The notes: generated by a model from the letters alone, not told the origin. Numbered from the stretch's first letter, positions 53,092-62,356 are shown. The stretch: 64,000 bases of DNA from Mesorhizobium sp. (GCF_016793485.1 NZ_JAEULZ010000001.1:62001-126000), one strand, 5' to 3'. Made by a program: numbers and translations.

Positions 53092-54453
53092 TTATTGCGG
53101 CCGGGTCAGGGCCAGAAATGCTGCTCCGTCCTCGGCGTCCTCGATGCTCTCGATCGCTGCGACCAGCCTGCCAACGTCGAGTTGGAGGCCGCGCCATTCG
53201 ACCTGTGCGGCAAGCTTGGCGGCGAGCTCGGCATCGCTCATGGGCCGGGCGAGGCCGCCCTTGGCCGCGTCCACGGTGCGAGCGATTTCGCGGCCATCCG
53301 CGAAGCGCAGCAGCACCCGCGCGCTTTCCAGCGCATAGGTCGGATCGTCACGGAAACGCAGCCGGGCCGCAAAAGCACGCAATACGGGGTCGGCCACGCT
53401 TTCGTCGGAAAATGCATCGAGGTCGGCCTTGCCATGCAGCAGGCTGACGGCGACAGCGTGCTGCGCGCAGACTTGCGCGAGACGGCCGGAGGTGACGCCG
53501 GGACGGTCGGTGCGCTGGCGCAGCAGCGGATGCCCGGTAAGCTCGACCTCGACGATGTCGCGCGCGTCGAACCCGCCCTCGGCGTTGAGCGCGAGGCAGG
53601 CTTCGATCACAGGGTTCAGCACGACGCCGCAGGGATAGGGCTTGAAGGTGTTGTTCAGGATTTCCCAGCTTCTGCCGAGGCCTTCGGTCAGGCTGGCAGC
53701 GTCGGCGTGATCGCAATAGAGCGAAAAGAAGCCGCGTGCCCCTGTCAGCGGATGTCGCGGCCCGGTGTAGCCGCGTTCCGCGAGCAGCGCCGCCAGCAGG
53801 CCGCCGCGCGCTGCCTGTCCGACGCCGAGGCTCTTCGACATGGTGCCGAGCGTCTCGACGGACCCTGCTGCCTGCGCCAACGCGTTGCCGATCGCATCGA
53901 CCAATGCGGGAGGCGGCAGCTCAAGCAGGCGGCCGCAAGCGAGGGCGGCTCCGAAGATGCCGGCGGTCGAGGTGATGTGCCAGCCCCGCGCATAGTGAGC
54001 CTCACCTGCCGCGAGACCGAGTCGGCATGTGATTTCGACGCCGAGCACGAACGCTTCGAGCAGGGTCGCTCCACTGACAGGTCGCCCCAGTGCCGCACGA
54101 GCTTCGGCCAGCGCCAGAACGGCCGGGCCGACAGGTGCAGAAGGATGGACGACGGTCGGGATATGCGTGTCGTCGAAGTCGAAGATGTTGGCGGCGGCGG
54201 CGTTGATGCTGGCCGCCCACAACATGTCGGCGCGCTCCCTGCGGCCGACGAGCGTTGAGCCGTCCGCGCCGCCGAATTCTGCAGATAGTTCTACCAGTCG
54301 GTCTATCGCGGTCTCACCACTGCCGCCAATCGTGGTGCCGACCATATTGAGAAGCGAACGCCTGCCAGCCGCCCGAACCTCTTTAGGTAAGGCGGGCGGC
54401 GCGCTGACAAAGTCCGCCAGAACCTCTTCGGCAACCGGCTGGCTCGTGGTCAC
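53092..54453 (-). CDS. MmgE/PrpD-family protein
   Basis: A 453-residue member of the MmgE/PrpD family (2-methylcitrate dehydratase, aconitate decarboxylase, iminodisuccinate epimerase relatives). Seen: FDFDDTHIPTVVHPSAPVGP with the catalytic Asp/His region, GVEITCRLGLAAG, GWHITSTAGIFGAAL, KSLGVGQAARGGLLAALLA and FKPYPCGVVLNP. The family dehydrates, decarboxylates or epimerises small di- or tricarboxylates. In a ring-degradation operon it may process a ring-opened acid (inference). It abuts the dehydrogenase gene with no spacing and is 18 nt upstream of PPAT. Confidence 0.88.
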   Translation of the reverse strand: MTTSQPVAEEVLADFVSAPPALPKEVRAAGRRSLLNMVGTTIGGSGETAIDRLVELSAEFGGADGSTLVGRRERADMLWAASINAAAANIFDFDDTHIPTVVHPSAPVGPAVLALAEARAALGRPVSGATLLEAFVLGVEITCRLGLAAGEAHYARGWHITSTAGIFGAALACGRLLELPPPALVDAIGNALAQAAGSVETLGTMSKSLGVGQAARGGLLAALLAERGYTGPRHPLTGARGFFSLYCDHADAASLTEGLGRSWEILNNTFKPYPCGVVLNPVIEACLALNAEGGFDARDIVEVELTGHPLLRQRTDRPGVTSGRLAQVCAQHAVAVSLLHGKADLDAFSDESVADPVLRAFAARLRFRDDPTYALESARVLLRFADGREIARTVDAAKGGLARPMSDAELAAKLAAQVEWRGLQLDVGRLVAAIESIEDAEDGAAFLALTRPQ

Positions 54454-55353
54454 TCAGGCCCCCTTCGCCGTGGCCCGACGCACTTCGACGCTGGCCCAGC
54501 GTTCCAGCGGACGGATCACCGCCGTCATGTCTGCATCGGGACCGAAGTCCGCCTTGGTTATGGCAAACAGCATGCGCACCGCGTTGCCGACCATCATCGG
54601 CACACCGAGACGCTCGGCTTCTTCCAGGCAAAGGCGGATGTCTTTCAGCGACAACGAAATCGCGAAGCCGAAGTCGAAGGTACCCGGCAGGACGAAACGC
54701 GGAATCTTGTCGACGCTGGCCGAGGTGCGACCGCTTCCGGCATTCAGGACCTCGACCATGATGTCCGGGTCGAGCCCGGCCTTGGCGCCCATCACCATGG
54801 CCTCGCTGGTGATGGCCAGCGACGCTGCCGAGCAGATGTTGTTGATGAGCTTCATCACCTGCGCCTTGCCGGGTTCATCGGCAACGCGGATCACCTTACC
54901 CAGGGAGGTGAGCAGCGGCTCGACCACAGCGAAATGCTCCGCCGGCCCAGCGGCCATCAGGGCGAGCGAGCCCTTCTTCGCGCCGGCGACGCCGCCGGAA
55001 ACCGGGCTATCGACCAGCGCTATACCCGCGACGGCCAGGATGTCCGCAAGCTCCATCTCGCTCTTCGGGCCGGTCGTGGAGAGATCGACAACGCGCTTGA
55101 CCGAACCAGGGTTCGCCGCGATGGTCCTGCCGACGGCAAGTACGACTTCCGGCGTCGGCAGAGACAGGAAGATCGTCTCGACCTTGGCGGTCAGGGCTTC
55201 CAGAGTGGAGGCGGCGATCGCACCCGCGTTGACCACCTCGGCAATCGCCGTCTGCGATTTGTCGTACACCGTCGGGATGTGCCCGGCGCCGACCAATCGC
55301 AGCGCCATGGGGCCGCCCATGTTTCCCAGTCCGACGAAACCAATCTCGCTCAC
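54454..55353 (-). CDS. 3-hydroxyisobutyrate dehydrogenase-family NAD(P) oxidoreductase
   Basis: A 299-residue beta-hydroxyacid dehydrogenase. Seen: GFVGLGNMGGPMALRLV (NAD(P) motif), VDSPVSGGVAGAKKGSL (substrate-binding), the catalytic Lys in GKAQVMKLINN, and DFGFAISLSLKDIRLCLEEA in the C-terminal domain. It would oxidise a 3-hydroxy acid or reduce a semialdehyde such as a ring-fission product. Its stop directly adjoins the MmgE/PrpD start, so both are translationally coupled. Confidence 0.9.
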   Translation of the reverse strand: MSEIGFVGLGNMGGPMALRLVGAGHIPTVYDKSQTAIAEVVNAGAIAASTLEALTAKVETIFLSLPTPEVVLAVGRTIAANPGSVKRVVDLSTTGPKSEMELADILAVAGIALVDSPVSGGVAGAKKGSLALMAAGPAEHFAVVEPLLTSLGKVIRVADEPGKAQVMKLINNICSAASLAITSEAMVMGAKAGLDPDIMVEVLNAGSGRTSASVDKIPRFVLPGTFDFGFAISLSLKDIRLCLEEAERLGVPMMVGNAVRMLFAITKADFGPDADMTAVIRPLERWASVEVRRATAKGA

Positions 55354-55379
55354 ATCACTCTCCTTGCGCGGTCGCCGCC

Positions 55380-56162
55380 TCAGGCGAACGACCAGCCGTT
55401 ATCCACCGGTATCGCTGCGCCGTTGATGCCCTCGCTCTGCGGCCCGCAAAGGAAAAGCGCCAGCGCAGTCACCGTCTCGATCGGGATGAACTTGCCGCCC
55501 GGCTGTCGCGTCGAGAGGAAGAGGGCCGTCGCCTCCTCCTTGTCGATGTTCTTCTCGGCAGCCAGCGCATCGATGCGGGCAAGCGCGCTGTCGGTCGCCA
55601 TCAAGCCCGGGCAGATCGCATTGCAGGTTATCCGCGTTGCGGCCAGTTCCAGCGCCACCGTGCGCGTCAGGCCGATCATGGCATGTTTCGTCGTCACGTA
55701 GTCGACGCGACCGGCGAGCGCGATCAGGCTGTAGACTGATGCCATGTTGATGATGCGGCCCCAGCCGCGCTCCTGCATGCTCGGCACGCATGCGCGACTC
55801 AGACGGAATGGAGCGGAGAGATTGACTTCCATGGCCCGATTCCAGTCGGCGTCGCCGAGCGCTGCGACAGGCGACATTTTCCTGATGACGGCATTGTTCA
55901 CCAGAATGTCGATGCCGCCCATGGCTTCGGAGGCCTGTGCTGCAAGTCTTTCCGACGCGCCATCTCCGGCAAGATCGATGACAGCAGAGCCGAGCGCCCT
56001 GCCGGTCTCGGCGGAAAGCATCGCTGTCGCGTCGGTTACAGCAGGCGAGATGTCGGTGAGGAACACCGTGTCACCGGCGGTGGCGAAGGTGCGGGCGAGC
56101 GCCAGGCCAAGTCCGGTGGCGGATCCGGTGACCAGCACCCTGCGGGCAGCCTCGGCATTCAT
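55380..56162 (-). CDS. SDR dehydrogenase, candidate pyridoxal 4-dehydrogenase
   Basis: A 260-residue SDR with TGSATGLGLALARTF cofactor motif, VNNAVIRK, Ser in INMASVYS and catalytic Tyr/Lys in YVTTK. The C-terminal half (EKNIDKEEATALFLSTRQPG) resembles 3-hydroxybutyrate dehydrogenases. In Mesorhizobium loti an SDR next to PPAT and a lactonase oxidises pyridoxal to 4-pyridoxolactone, and the same neighbours occur here. Identity to that enzyme is not obvious, so the role is inferred from context. ATG 56162 overlaps the lactonase stop by 4 nt; 26 nt separate it from the next gene. Confidence 0.7.
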   Translation of the reverse strand: MNAEAARRVLVTGSATGLGLALARTFATAGDTVFLTDISPAVTDATAMLSAETGRALGSAVIDLAGDGASERLAAQASEAMGGIDILVNNAVIRKMSPVAALGDADWNRAMEVNLSAPFRLSRACVPSMQERGWGRIINMASVYSLIALAGRVDYVTTKHAMIGLTRTVALELAATRITCNAICPGLMATDSALARIDALAAEKNIDKEEATALFLSTRQPGGKFIPIETVTALALFLCGPQSEGINGAAIPVDNGWSFA

Positions 56163-57010
56163 CGCGAAAGCTCTTGCCAAGAAAGCACCGGCGGCTCGTC
56201 CAGGCGTACAACGATGCCATTGAGCGACGGATCGGGAGCGCGGTAGGCGCGCGTCACCGCAGGATCGTGTCCCGGCACGATGTGGTCGAGGCTCGGGGCG
56301 AGCGCCTTCAGCCGCTCGAAGCCTGCAAGGAGCGCCTGCTGGTCGAAGAAGATGGGGAAGGGGTTCTTTTGCGCCATATTGGCGTAGAGATGCGTGGCGT
56401 CGGATGCGACGATGACCCATCCGCGTTTGGTGAAAACCCGCACAGACTGCAGCCCGGCCGTATGACCCGGAATCCTGTGAAGCCAGAGGCCGGGCGCGAG
56501 TCGAACGTCGCCGTCGTGAAAGGTGACACGCCCGGCGTAGAGGCTGCGCACATAGTCGACGATGTTCTCCACGTCGAAGGTGGCCCTCGTCCTCGGGTCG
56601 CAGATGCAGGGACCGGTGGCGTAGGCGGCCTCGGCGACCTGAATGTGGAACTGTGCCTTGGGGAAATCGGTCAGCGTGCCCGCGTGGTCGTAATGGAGGT
56701 GGGTGACGATCACTTGGTCGACTTCCGCCGCATCGACCCCGAGCAGCTTCAGCGTATCAGCAGGCTTGCGCAGCAGCGTGCGCCCACGCGCTGCGGCGGC
56801 GGCTTGCGCAAAGCCGGTATCGATGACGTAGACTTCCTCGCCGCGGCGGGCGAGCCAGATAAAATAGTGCAGGTCTGCGCCAGCCTCATGAGGATCGGCG
56901 TGGAGAAAATTATCGCTCTGCTTGCGGCCCGTGTGCACGGCGTAGTGAAGGGCATAGAGTTCGAAGGGCGAAAGCGCCTCATCGTCCTCGATAGCACCAG
57001 CCTCAACCAT
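56159..57010 (-). CDS. metallo-beta-lactamase-fold lactonase, candidate 4-pyridoxolactonase
   Basis: A 283-residue hydrolase of the N-acyl homoserine lactonase branch of the MBL superfamily. Seen: VTHLHYDHAG with His104, His106, Asp108 and His109 for two zinc ions, RIPGHTAGLQSVRV (His ligand), ASDATHLYANM (Asp ligand) and HIVPGHDP (His ligand). 4-Pyridoxolactonase of M. loti is from the same branch, so with an SDR and PPAT downstream it may open 4-pyridoxolactone; a quorum-quenching role is the alternative. It is the first gene of the leftward operon, 178 nt from the divergent rightward operon. Confidence 0.78.
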   Translation of the reverse strand: MVEAGAIEDDEALSPFELYALHYAVHTGRKQSDNFLHADPHEAGADLHYFIWLARRGEEVYVIDTGFAQAAAAARGRTLLRKPADTLKLLGVDAAEVDQVIVTHLHYDHAGTLTDFPKAQFHIQVAEAAYATGPCICDPRTRATFDVENIVDYVRSLYAGRVTFHDGDVRLAPGLWLHRIPGHTAGLQSVRVFTKRGWVIVASDATHLYANMAQKNPFPIFFDQQALLAGFERLKALAPSLDHIVPGHDPAVTRAYRAPDPSLNGIVVRLDEPPVLSWQELSR

Positions 57011-57056
57011 TGCCTTACCCGCTTGTCCGTCCCGCCCGGTTCGCGGCTCATGTTCA

Positions 57057-57079
57057 GTATGACCGTATTCCTGTCATAC
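57057..57079. promoter_or_regulatory. inverted repeat operator in the divergent promoter of the two ring-degradation operons
   Basis: GTATGAC and GTCATAC (57057-57063 and 57073-57079) form a perfect 7-bp inverted repeat with a 9-nt spacer. The arm GTATGAC also occurs at 51834 before gntR. TTGACA (57086-57091) and TCTAAC (57108-57113), spaced 16 nt, form a plausible promoter for the rightward operon just downstream. The site is well placed to control both the lactonase-PPAT and the HpaB-NicX operons. Confidence 0.6.
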
Positions 57080-57188
57080 AATCTGTTGACAGGTCAAGGA
57101 TGGCATGTCTAACTCGTGCCAGATGCACCAGCGATATCTCGATCGCTATATCGTTCGAACTCAGTCCAACTTCGTACCGGAGAGATAC

Positions 57189-57602
57189 ATGACTCGTCCC
57201 GAATTCCAAGGCGAGCAATTCGAGAGGGGGCTGAAGGTTCGCAGGGAGGTTCTGGGCGAAGCATACGTCAATACGTCGCTCGCAAGCGCCGATGAATTGA
57301 CCGCTCCGCTGCAGAAGCTGGTCACCGAATGGTGCTGGGGCGAAATCTGGAACCGGCCCGGACTCGAACGCAAGACCCGGAGCCTGCTCAATCTCGGCAT
57401 GCTGACCGCCCTCAATCGTCCGCACGAGGTAAAGCTTCATGTGCGCGGCGCGATAAACAACGGTGTTACGGAGCAGGAGATCATCGAAGTGATCCTGCAG
57501 GCTGCCATCTATTGCGGGGTTCCTGCCGCGCTCGATGCGCAGCGCGTCGCCGTGGAAGTCATCCGCCAGATGCGTACGGAGAAATCCGCAGACGCCGGCT
57601 GA
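57189..57602 (+). CDS. carboxymuconolactone decarboxylase-family protein
   Basis: A 137-residue CMD-fold protein. Seen: WCWGEIWNRPGLERKTRSLL, LNLGMLTALNRPHEVKLHVR and VTEQEIIEVILQAAIYCG, the family's helical core with the Glu/His pair of gamma-carboxymuconolactone decarboxylase. ATG 57189 has GGAG about 6 nt upstream; it begins at the usual leader. It may decarboxylate a lactone or unsaturated acid from the ring pathway, or act as a redox-active AhpD-like protein; the CxxC of AhpD is absent. First gene of the rightward operon. Confidence 0.85.
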   Translation: MTRPEFQGEQFERGLKVRREVLGEAYVNTSLASADELTAPLQKLVTEWCWGEIWNRPGLERKTRSLLNLGMLTALNRPHEVKLHVRGAINNGVTEQEIIEVILQAAIYCGVPAALDAQRVAVEVIRQMRTEKSADAG

Positions 57603-57680
57603 CGATATCAGTTCATCGCCCGGGGAGCGCTGCGCAACAAGGCTGCCTCCGGGTCTACCGAATTCAATGGGAGACCTGCC

Positions 57681-59168
57681 GTGACACAGGCAAAAGCAAA
57701 AAGCCCGCTCGACAAGCCGCACAAGCTCCGGAGCGGCGCGGAATACAAGGAGTCGCTGCGCGACAATCGCCAGATCTGGGTGGGTGGGCGCAAGCTGTCC
57801 AGCGTCTATGACGAACCGGCGCTGGCGAAGGGCATCGACCTGCTCGCGACCATGTTCGACGACCAGTTCACCGAAGAGCACGCTGGCGCGACGACCTATT
57901 TCGATAAGGATGCCGGCGCGGTCGTCAGCCGCTCTTGGCAGATTCCGCGCACGAAGGAAGACCTCGCAGACCGCCGCAAGATGATCGAGTACACCTCGCT
58001 CAAGACGGCCGGCACCTTCGGTCGCCCGCCGGACTTGGCCCCGGCCATCGTCGTCGGCCTCTATGCCTATCTGCCGACCTTCAAGAAGAAGAAGTCATTG
58101 ATCGAGGGCGTCGATCCGGACTTCGCCGAGAATATCGAGCGCTACCTCGAGTACGGCCGCGACAACAACGTGACTGCCTCGGAAAGCCTGGCGGGTCCTC
58201 AGGCCGACCGGTCGTCGCCGACGGCCGGCGAAGCCTCGCTGCTGAAGGCGCGCAAGGTAACCAAGGACGGTATCTACATCTATGGCGCCAAGACCGTTGG
58301 CTCGATCTCGGCACAGGCAAACGACATCTTCTTCACGAATCTCGGCGGTATCCAGGACACTCCGGCAGATGCTTGCATCTGGGGATCGATCCCGATCGAG
58401 ACCGACGGCATCAAGATGATCTCGCGCGAGATGGTGTCGCAGCCCGAATCCAGCTCGTTCGACCATCCGGTTTCGAGCCTAGGCGAGGAAGCCGACCAGT
58501 TTATCGTCTTCGATAATGTCTTCGTGCCGAAGGAGCGCCTGTTCAACCTCGGCGATCCGACAGCGATGAGCTACTACGGTCCAGTCTGCGTATTCGCACA
58601 CTGGCACGTGCTCACCCGCCTCGCGGTGAAGGCGGAGCTTTTTGTCGGCGCCGGCCAGATGGTGCTCGACTATCTCGGGACCGGTCGGATCCCAGCGGTG
58701 CAGATGATGCTCGGCCAGCTGATCGAGTATGCGCAGACGTTGCGTGCTTTCGTTGCCGCAGCCGAGGCGCTGGCGACGCCGACGGAAGGCGACGTGATGC
58801 GCCCGGATGTCGGCATGCTGACGGCTGGCCGCCTCTACTCGATCGAGCAATATCCGAAAATCATCCATATCCTACAGGAAATGTGCGGCCAGGGTCTGGT
58901 CATGCGGTTCGGCAAGGAGGCTTTCGACAATCCCGATGTCGGCCACTACTTGCACGAACTGCTGCCTGGCCACGGCGTCAGCGCGATGGTCAAGGAACAG
59001 CTGATGAACTTCATCTGGGACATGACCTCCGGCTCGCTTGCCGGTCGTGTCGCGCTGTTCGAAAACGTCAACGCCACGCCGGCGCCGGCGCTTCGGGCAC
59101 GCCTGTACAATGAAGTGAAGCGCGACGCTTACGTCGCGCAGGTCAAGAAGATCGCCGGCATCGAATGA
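57681..59168 (+). CDS. HpaB-type FADH2-dependent aromatic monooxygenase
   Basis: A 495-residue member of the 4-hydroxyphenylacetate 3-hydroxylase (HpaB/PvcC) family. Seen: RSGAEYKESLRDNRQIWVGG, SLKTAGTFGRPPDLAPAIV, the flavin region KTVGSISAQANDIF, and the C-terminal GVSAMVKEQLMNFIWDMTSG. These enzymes hydroxylate rings using reduced flavin from a partner such as HpaC, and a flavin reductase is in this operon (62353-62874). GTG 57681 is the start; GGGAG is 8 nt before it. A substrate of the pyridine type is inferred from PPAT and NicX neighbours. Confidence 0.9.
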   Translation: MTQAKAKSPLDKPHKLRSGAEYKESLRDNRQIWVGGRKLSSVYDEPALAKGIDLLATMFDDQFTEEHAGATTYFDKDAGAVVSRSWQIPRTKEDLADRRKMIEYTSLKTAGTFGRPPDLAPAIVVGLYAYLPTFKKKKSLIEGVDPDFAENIERYLEYGRDNNVTASESLAGPQADRSSPTAGEASLLKARKVTKDGIYIYGAKTVGSISAQANDIFFTNLGGIQDTPADACIWGSIPIETDGIKMISREMVSQPESSSFDHPVSSLGEEADQFIVFDNVFVPKERLFNLGDPTAMSYYGPVCVFAHWHVLTRLAVKAELFVGAGQMVLDYLGTGRIPAVQMMLGQLIEYAQTLRAFVAAAEALATPTEGDVMRPDVGMLTAGRLYSIEQYPKIIHILQEMCGQGLVMRFGKEAFDNPDVGHYLHELLPGHGVSAMVKEQLMNFIWDMTSGSLAGRVALFENVNATPAPALRARLYNEVKRDAYVAQVKKIAGIE

Positions 59169-59226
59169 TCGCTGACACCGCGCCTGCCGACCGGTGGGCG
59201 CGGAAGAGGCCGGACTGGATTGTGCC

Positions 59227-59616
59227 ATGGACCACGCCGCGCTCATCGACCGCTTCTACGCCGCCTATGCCGGTCGTGACGCCGACGGCGCGGCGGCGCT
59301 CTATCATGCCGATGGCTGGCATGAGGAAGTAGCGATGGCCAAGCGGCGTCAGGGCACGGATGCGCTGGCCGAGGGGCTGCGAGGCTTCTGGCGCATGCTG
59401 CCCGATGTCACGTGGGAACGCCGCAGCTATGTCCGTGCCGGCAACACGGTGGCGGTTCCCTATCGCATGACTGGCACCTTCACCCCGAAGGGCGAGGGTG
59501 GGACGCCAAAGCCGATCGCTCTCGACGGTCTGCATCTTTTCGAGATACGCGACGGACTGCTCGCCGGAACCCGCGACATGTGGGATCTGGACCTGTTCCG
59601 CGCGCAGATGGGCTAG
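59227..59616 (+). CDS. SnoaL/NTF2-like small protein
   Basis: A 129-residue NTF2-fold protein. Seen: ALIDRFYAAYAGRDADGAAA and ALYHADGWHEEVAMAKRR, GTDALAEGLRGFWRMLPDVT, and LHLFEIRDGLLAGTRDMWDL, matching ketosteroid-isomerase/SnoaL-like proteins. It could isomerise or hydrate a small ring product, but no catalytic residue set is diagnostic. ATG 59227 is preferred; GTG 59194 is an alternative that overlaps nothing useful. It lies 58 nt after HpaB and 6 nt before the first amidase. Confidence 0.78.
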   Translation: MDHAALIDRFYAAYAGRDADGAAALYHADGWHEEVAMAKRRQGTDALAEGLRGFWRMLPDVTWERRSYVRAGNTVAVPYRMTGTFTPKGEGGTPKPIALDGLHLFEIRDGLLAGTRDMWDLDLFRAQMG

Positions 59617-59622
59617 TGGCAG

Positions 59623-61041
59623 ATGAACGGTCTCGCTGAACTCGACGGCATCGCGCTTGCGGCGCTGATCGCCAAGGGCGAGGTCAGCGCGTCTGAGGTG
59701 GTCGAAGCATCGATCGAGCGCGCCGAGCGGCTGAACCCCGTCCTGCATGCTGTCGTGCATCCATATTACAACCTCGCGCGCGAGCAGGTATTGCGCGGGC
59801 TGCCCAAAGGCCCGCTCTCGGGCGTGCCGATGCTGCTGAAGAACACGGGCTTCGAAGCCGAGGGGATGCTGCTCTCGACCGGCTCCGAACTGCACCGCCA
59901 TACTGTCAGCACGCGCGATTCAACGATCACCGCCCGTTACAAGGCTGCCGGCATGGTCATCATCGGCCGCAGCAACACGCCTGAGTTCGCGCTGAGCTTC
60001 ACCACCGAGCCGGAGGCTTTCGGGCCGACCCACAATCCATGGGACAACACCCGCACGCCGGGCGGGTCGTCGGGCGGCTCGACAGCCGCCGTTGCGAGCG
60101 GGATCGTGCCACTCTCCAACAGTTCGGACGGCGCGGGCTCGACGCGGTTGCCGGCCAGCCATTGCGGCGTGTTCGGCCTGAAGCCGTCGCGGCTGGTCAA
60201 TCCCGTCGGCCCTATAGCTGCCGAGGTGCTTGGCGGCATGTCGACTCCGCATGCGGTCAGCCGGTCGGTGCGCGACAATGCGGCCATGCTCGACGTCACC
60301 TCCGGAGCCGACCTCGGCGACGCCTGGGCGTCGCCGGCCCGGCCCGGCACCTATCTCGCCGCCCTCGATGCGCCGCTGCCCCGGCTGAAGATCGCGATGT
60401 TGCTGAAACCGCCGCTAGGCAGCGAGATCGACGCGGAAGTGCTCGAACAGGTGCGCGCCGTTGCCCGGTTGCTCGAAAGCCTCGGCCATCATGTCATCGA
60501 AATAGACGACGCCGGCTATGACGCGGAAAACCTCAAGACTGCATGGCGCATCGTTGCCGGCGTCGGCATCGGGCTCGGTGTCGCCGGCGGCGATCCGCAG
60601 TCGCCCAACCTCGCCAAGCTGGAACACGTGAACCGGGAGTGGGCGCGCGAAGGCATCGCGACCCCGGCAACGCGATACGCCTGGGCGATCGGCCAGGTGC
60701 AGGCCACATCGCGCGCCATGGGCCGGTTCTTCGCGCAGCACGATATCATGCTGACGCCGAGTGCCGCCGAACCGGCGCCAAAGCTCGGCAAGCTCGCCGG
60801 CAAGGGCAAGGACGTCGACACGTTCTACGACCTGTTCTGGTCGCATTCGCCTTTCACCGCAGTCTTCAATTCGTCCGGCTGTCCAGCAATGAGCGTGCCG
60901 CTCGGCATGAGCGCTGGTGGCTTGCCGATCGGCGTGCATTTCGGCGCGGGATTCGGCAAGGACGCCCTGCTGCTGCAACTCGCCGCCGAACTCGAGCGCG
61001 CCGCTCCGTGGGCGATACGCCGCCCGCCGATCTTCGGCTGA
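59623..61041 (+). CDS. amidase signature-family hydrolase (first of two)
   Basis: A 472-residue amidase with the Ser-cisSer-Lys triad: Lys73 (PMLLKNTG), cis-Ser149 (PGGSSGGST) and nucleophile Ser173 (DGAGSTRLPAS), spaced as in family members. It hydrolyses a carboxamide to acid plus ammonia. In ring-cleavage of 2,5-dihydroxypyridine the products N-formylmaleamate and maleamate are handled by NicD and NicF, which are of other folds and missing here, so the two amidases may substitute (inference). It is separated by 16 nt from its tandem partner. Confidence 0.9.
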   Translation: MNGLAELDGIALAALIAKGEVSASEVVEASIERAERLNPVLHAVVHPYYNLAREQVLRGLPKGPLSGVPMLLKNTGFEAEGMLLSTGSELHRHTVSTRDSTITARYKAAGMVIIGRSNTPEFALSFTTEPEAFGPTHNPWDNTRTPGGSSGGSTAAVASGIVPLSNSSDGAGSTRLPASHCGVFGLKPSRLVNPVGPIAAEVLGGMSTPHAVSRSVRDNAAMLDVTSGADLGDAWASPARPGTYLAALDAPLPRLKIAMLLKPPLGSEIDAEVLEQVRAVARLLESLGHHVIEIDDAGYDAENLKTAWRIVAGVGIGLGVAGGDPQSPNLAKLEHVNREWAREGIATPATRYAWAIGQVQATSRAMGRFFAQHDIMLTPSAAEPAPKLGKLAGKGKDVDTFYDLFWSHSPFTAVFNSSGCPAMSVPLGMSAGGLPIGVHFGAGFGKDALLLQLAAELERAAPWAIRRPPIFG

Positions 61042-61057
61042 GGGACGGTAGCGCGCC

Positions 61058-62356
61058 ATGCAGAACGCTGAAATCCTATCGCTGACCGCCAGACAGATGG
61101 CCGCGTCCGTCGCGGCCGGAAGCCTGACCGCCCGCGAAGTGGCCGAGGCGCATCTCGAACGCATCGCCGAGGCTGACGGCCCCGTGATGGCGTGGCAGCA
61201 TCTCGATCCTGCGCAGGTGAGAGCCGACGCCGACCGCCTTGATGCGAATTACGCCTCCGGTCCGCTTGCAGGCGTGCCGCTCGGCGTGAAAGACGTAATC
61301 GAGACCGCCGACATGCCGACGGGCTACGGCGCGACGATGTATGATGGTTTCCAGCCGCTCTGGGATGCGCCCTGCGTCCAGATCGCCAGGAATGCCGGCG
61401 CCATGGTGATGGGCAAGACGGTCAGCACCGAGCTTGCCATGGCGAGCCCGAACAAGACCCGCAATCCCCACAATCCAGCGCATACGCCGGGCGGTTCGTC
61501 GTCCGGTTCCTGTGCCGCAGTGGCGGCGGGCATGGTGCCGCTTGCCTTCGGCACTCAGACTTCCGGCTCGGTGATCCGGCCGGCGAGTTTTTGCGGCGTG
61601 ACGGCGCTGAAGCCGACCTTTGGACTGATCAACACCGTGGGCATCAAGGTGCTCTGCCACGGCCTCGATACGCTGGGCATCATCGCACGTGACATCGGCG
61701 ATGCCGCGGCCTGCGCGTCGGTCCTGTCGGGGCGTGCGGAACTGGCCGATCTTTCGGCGCCGAAGCGTCCGCGTTTCGGCGTGTTGCTCGGCACGCGGCT
61801 GGAGAAGGCTGAGCCTTCCACCATCGACGCCGTCGAACGGCTTGCGCGCCTTGCCGACAGCGCGGGCGCCGAGGTGGTCACGATCCCTGCGCCGGAATGG
61901 TTCGACGGCATTTTCGATCTCCACGAGGCCGTCATGGGCTGGGAGGTCACGCAGTCGCTCGCCTATGAAATTGGCGAACGCTGGAACGAGTTGACGCCGG
62001 TCACGCGCGCGATGCTCGAAGACCAGGGTCGCGTGACGGAGGATCGCTATCGCGCCGCGATGCAGGTCCTGCCGGGCATGCGTCATATCTTGGACGCGCT
62101 GGTGTCGCGCTTCGACGCCGTGCTGACGCTTGCCGCACCGGGAGAGGCGCCGGAAGGCACTGCGACCGGCGACCCGATCTACAACAGGCTTTGGAGCGTG
62201 CTGCAGGTTCCGCTGGTGGCGCTGCCTGTGGCGAAAGGCCCTCGCGGGCTGCCCGTCGGCGTGCAGCTTGTCGGCGCGCGCGGCGAGGACCACCGGCTCG
62301 CTTCGGCTGCTCTCTTCCTCGAGAACTGCGTTGCGGCGCAGGGAGGCCCCAAATGA
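61058..62356 (+). CDS. amidase signature-family hydrolase (second of two)
   Basis: A 432-residue amidase with Lys78 (PLGVKDV), cis-Ser147 (PGGSSSGS) and nucleophile Ser171 (TSGSVIRPAS). It differs from the upstream amidase in length and in its binding region, so the two probably act on different amides in sequence rather than being a recent duplication. It overlaps the flavin reductase gene by 4 nt. Confidence 0.9.
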   Translation: MQNAEILSLTARQMAASVAAGSLTAREVAEAHLERIAEADGPVMAWQHLDPAQVRADADRLDANYASGPLAGVPLGVKDVIETADMPTGYGATMYDGFQPLWDAPCVQIARNAGAMVMGKTVSTELAMASPNKTRNPHNPAHTPGGSSSGSCAAVAAGMVPLAFGTQTSGSVIRPASFCGVTALKPTFGLINTVGIKVLCHGLDTLGIIARDIGDAAACASVLSGRAELADLSAPKRPRFGVLLGTRLEKAEPSTIDAVERLARLADSAGAEVVTIPAPEWFDGIFDLHEAVMGWEVTQSLAYEIGERWNELTPVTRAMLEDQGRVTEDRYRAAMQVLPGMRHILDALVSRFDAVLTLAAPGEAPEGTATGDPIYNRLWSVLQVPLVALPVAKGPRGLPVGVQLVGARGEDHRLASAALFLENCVAAQGGPK

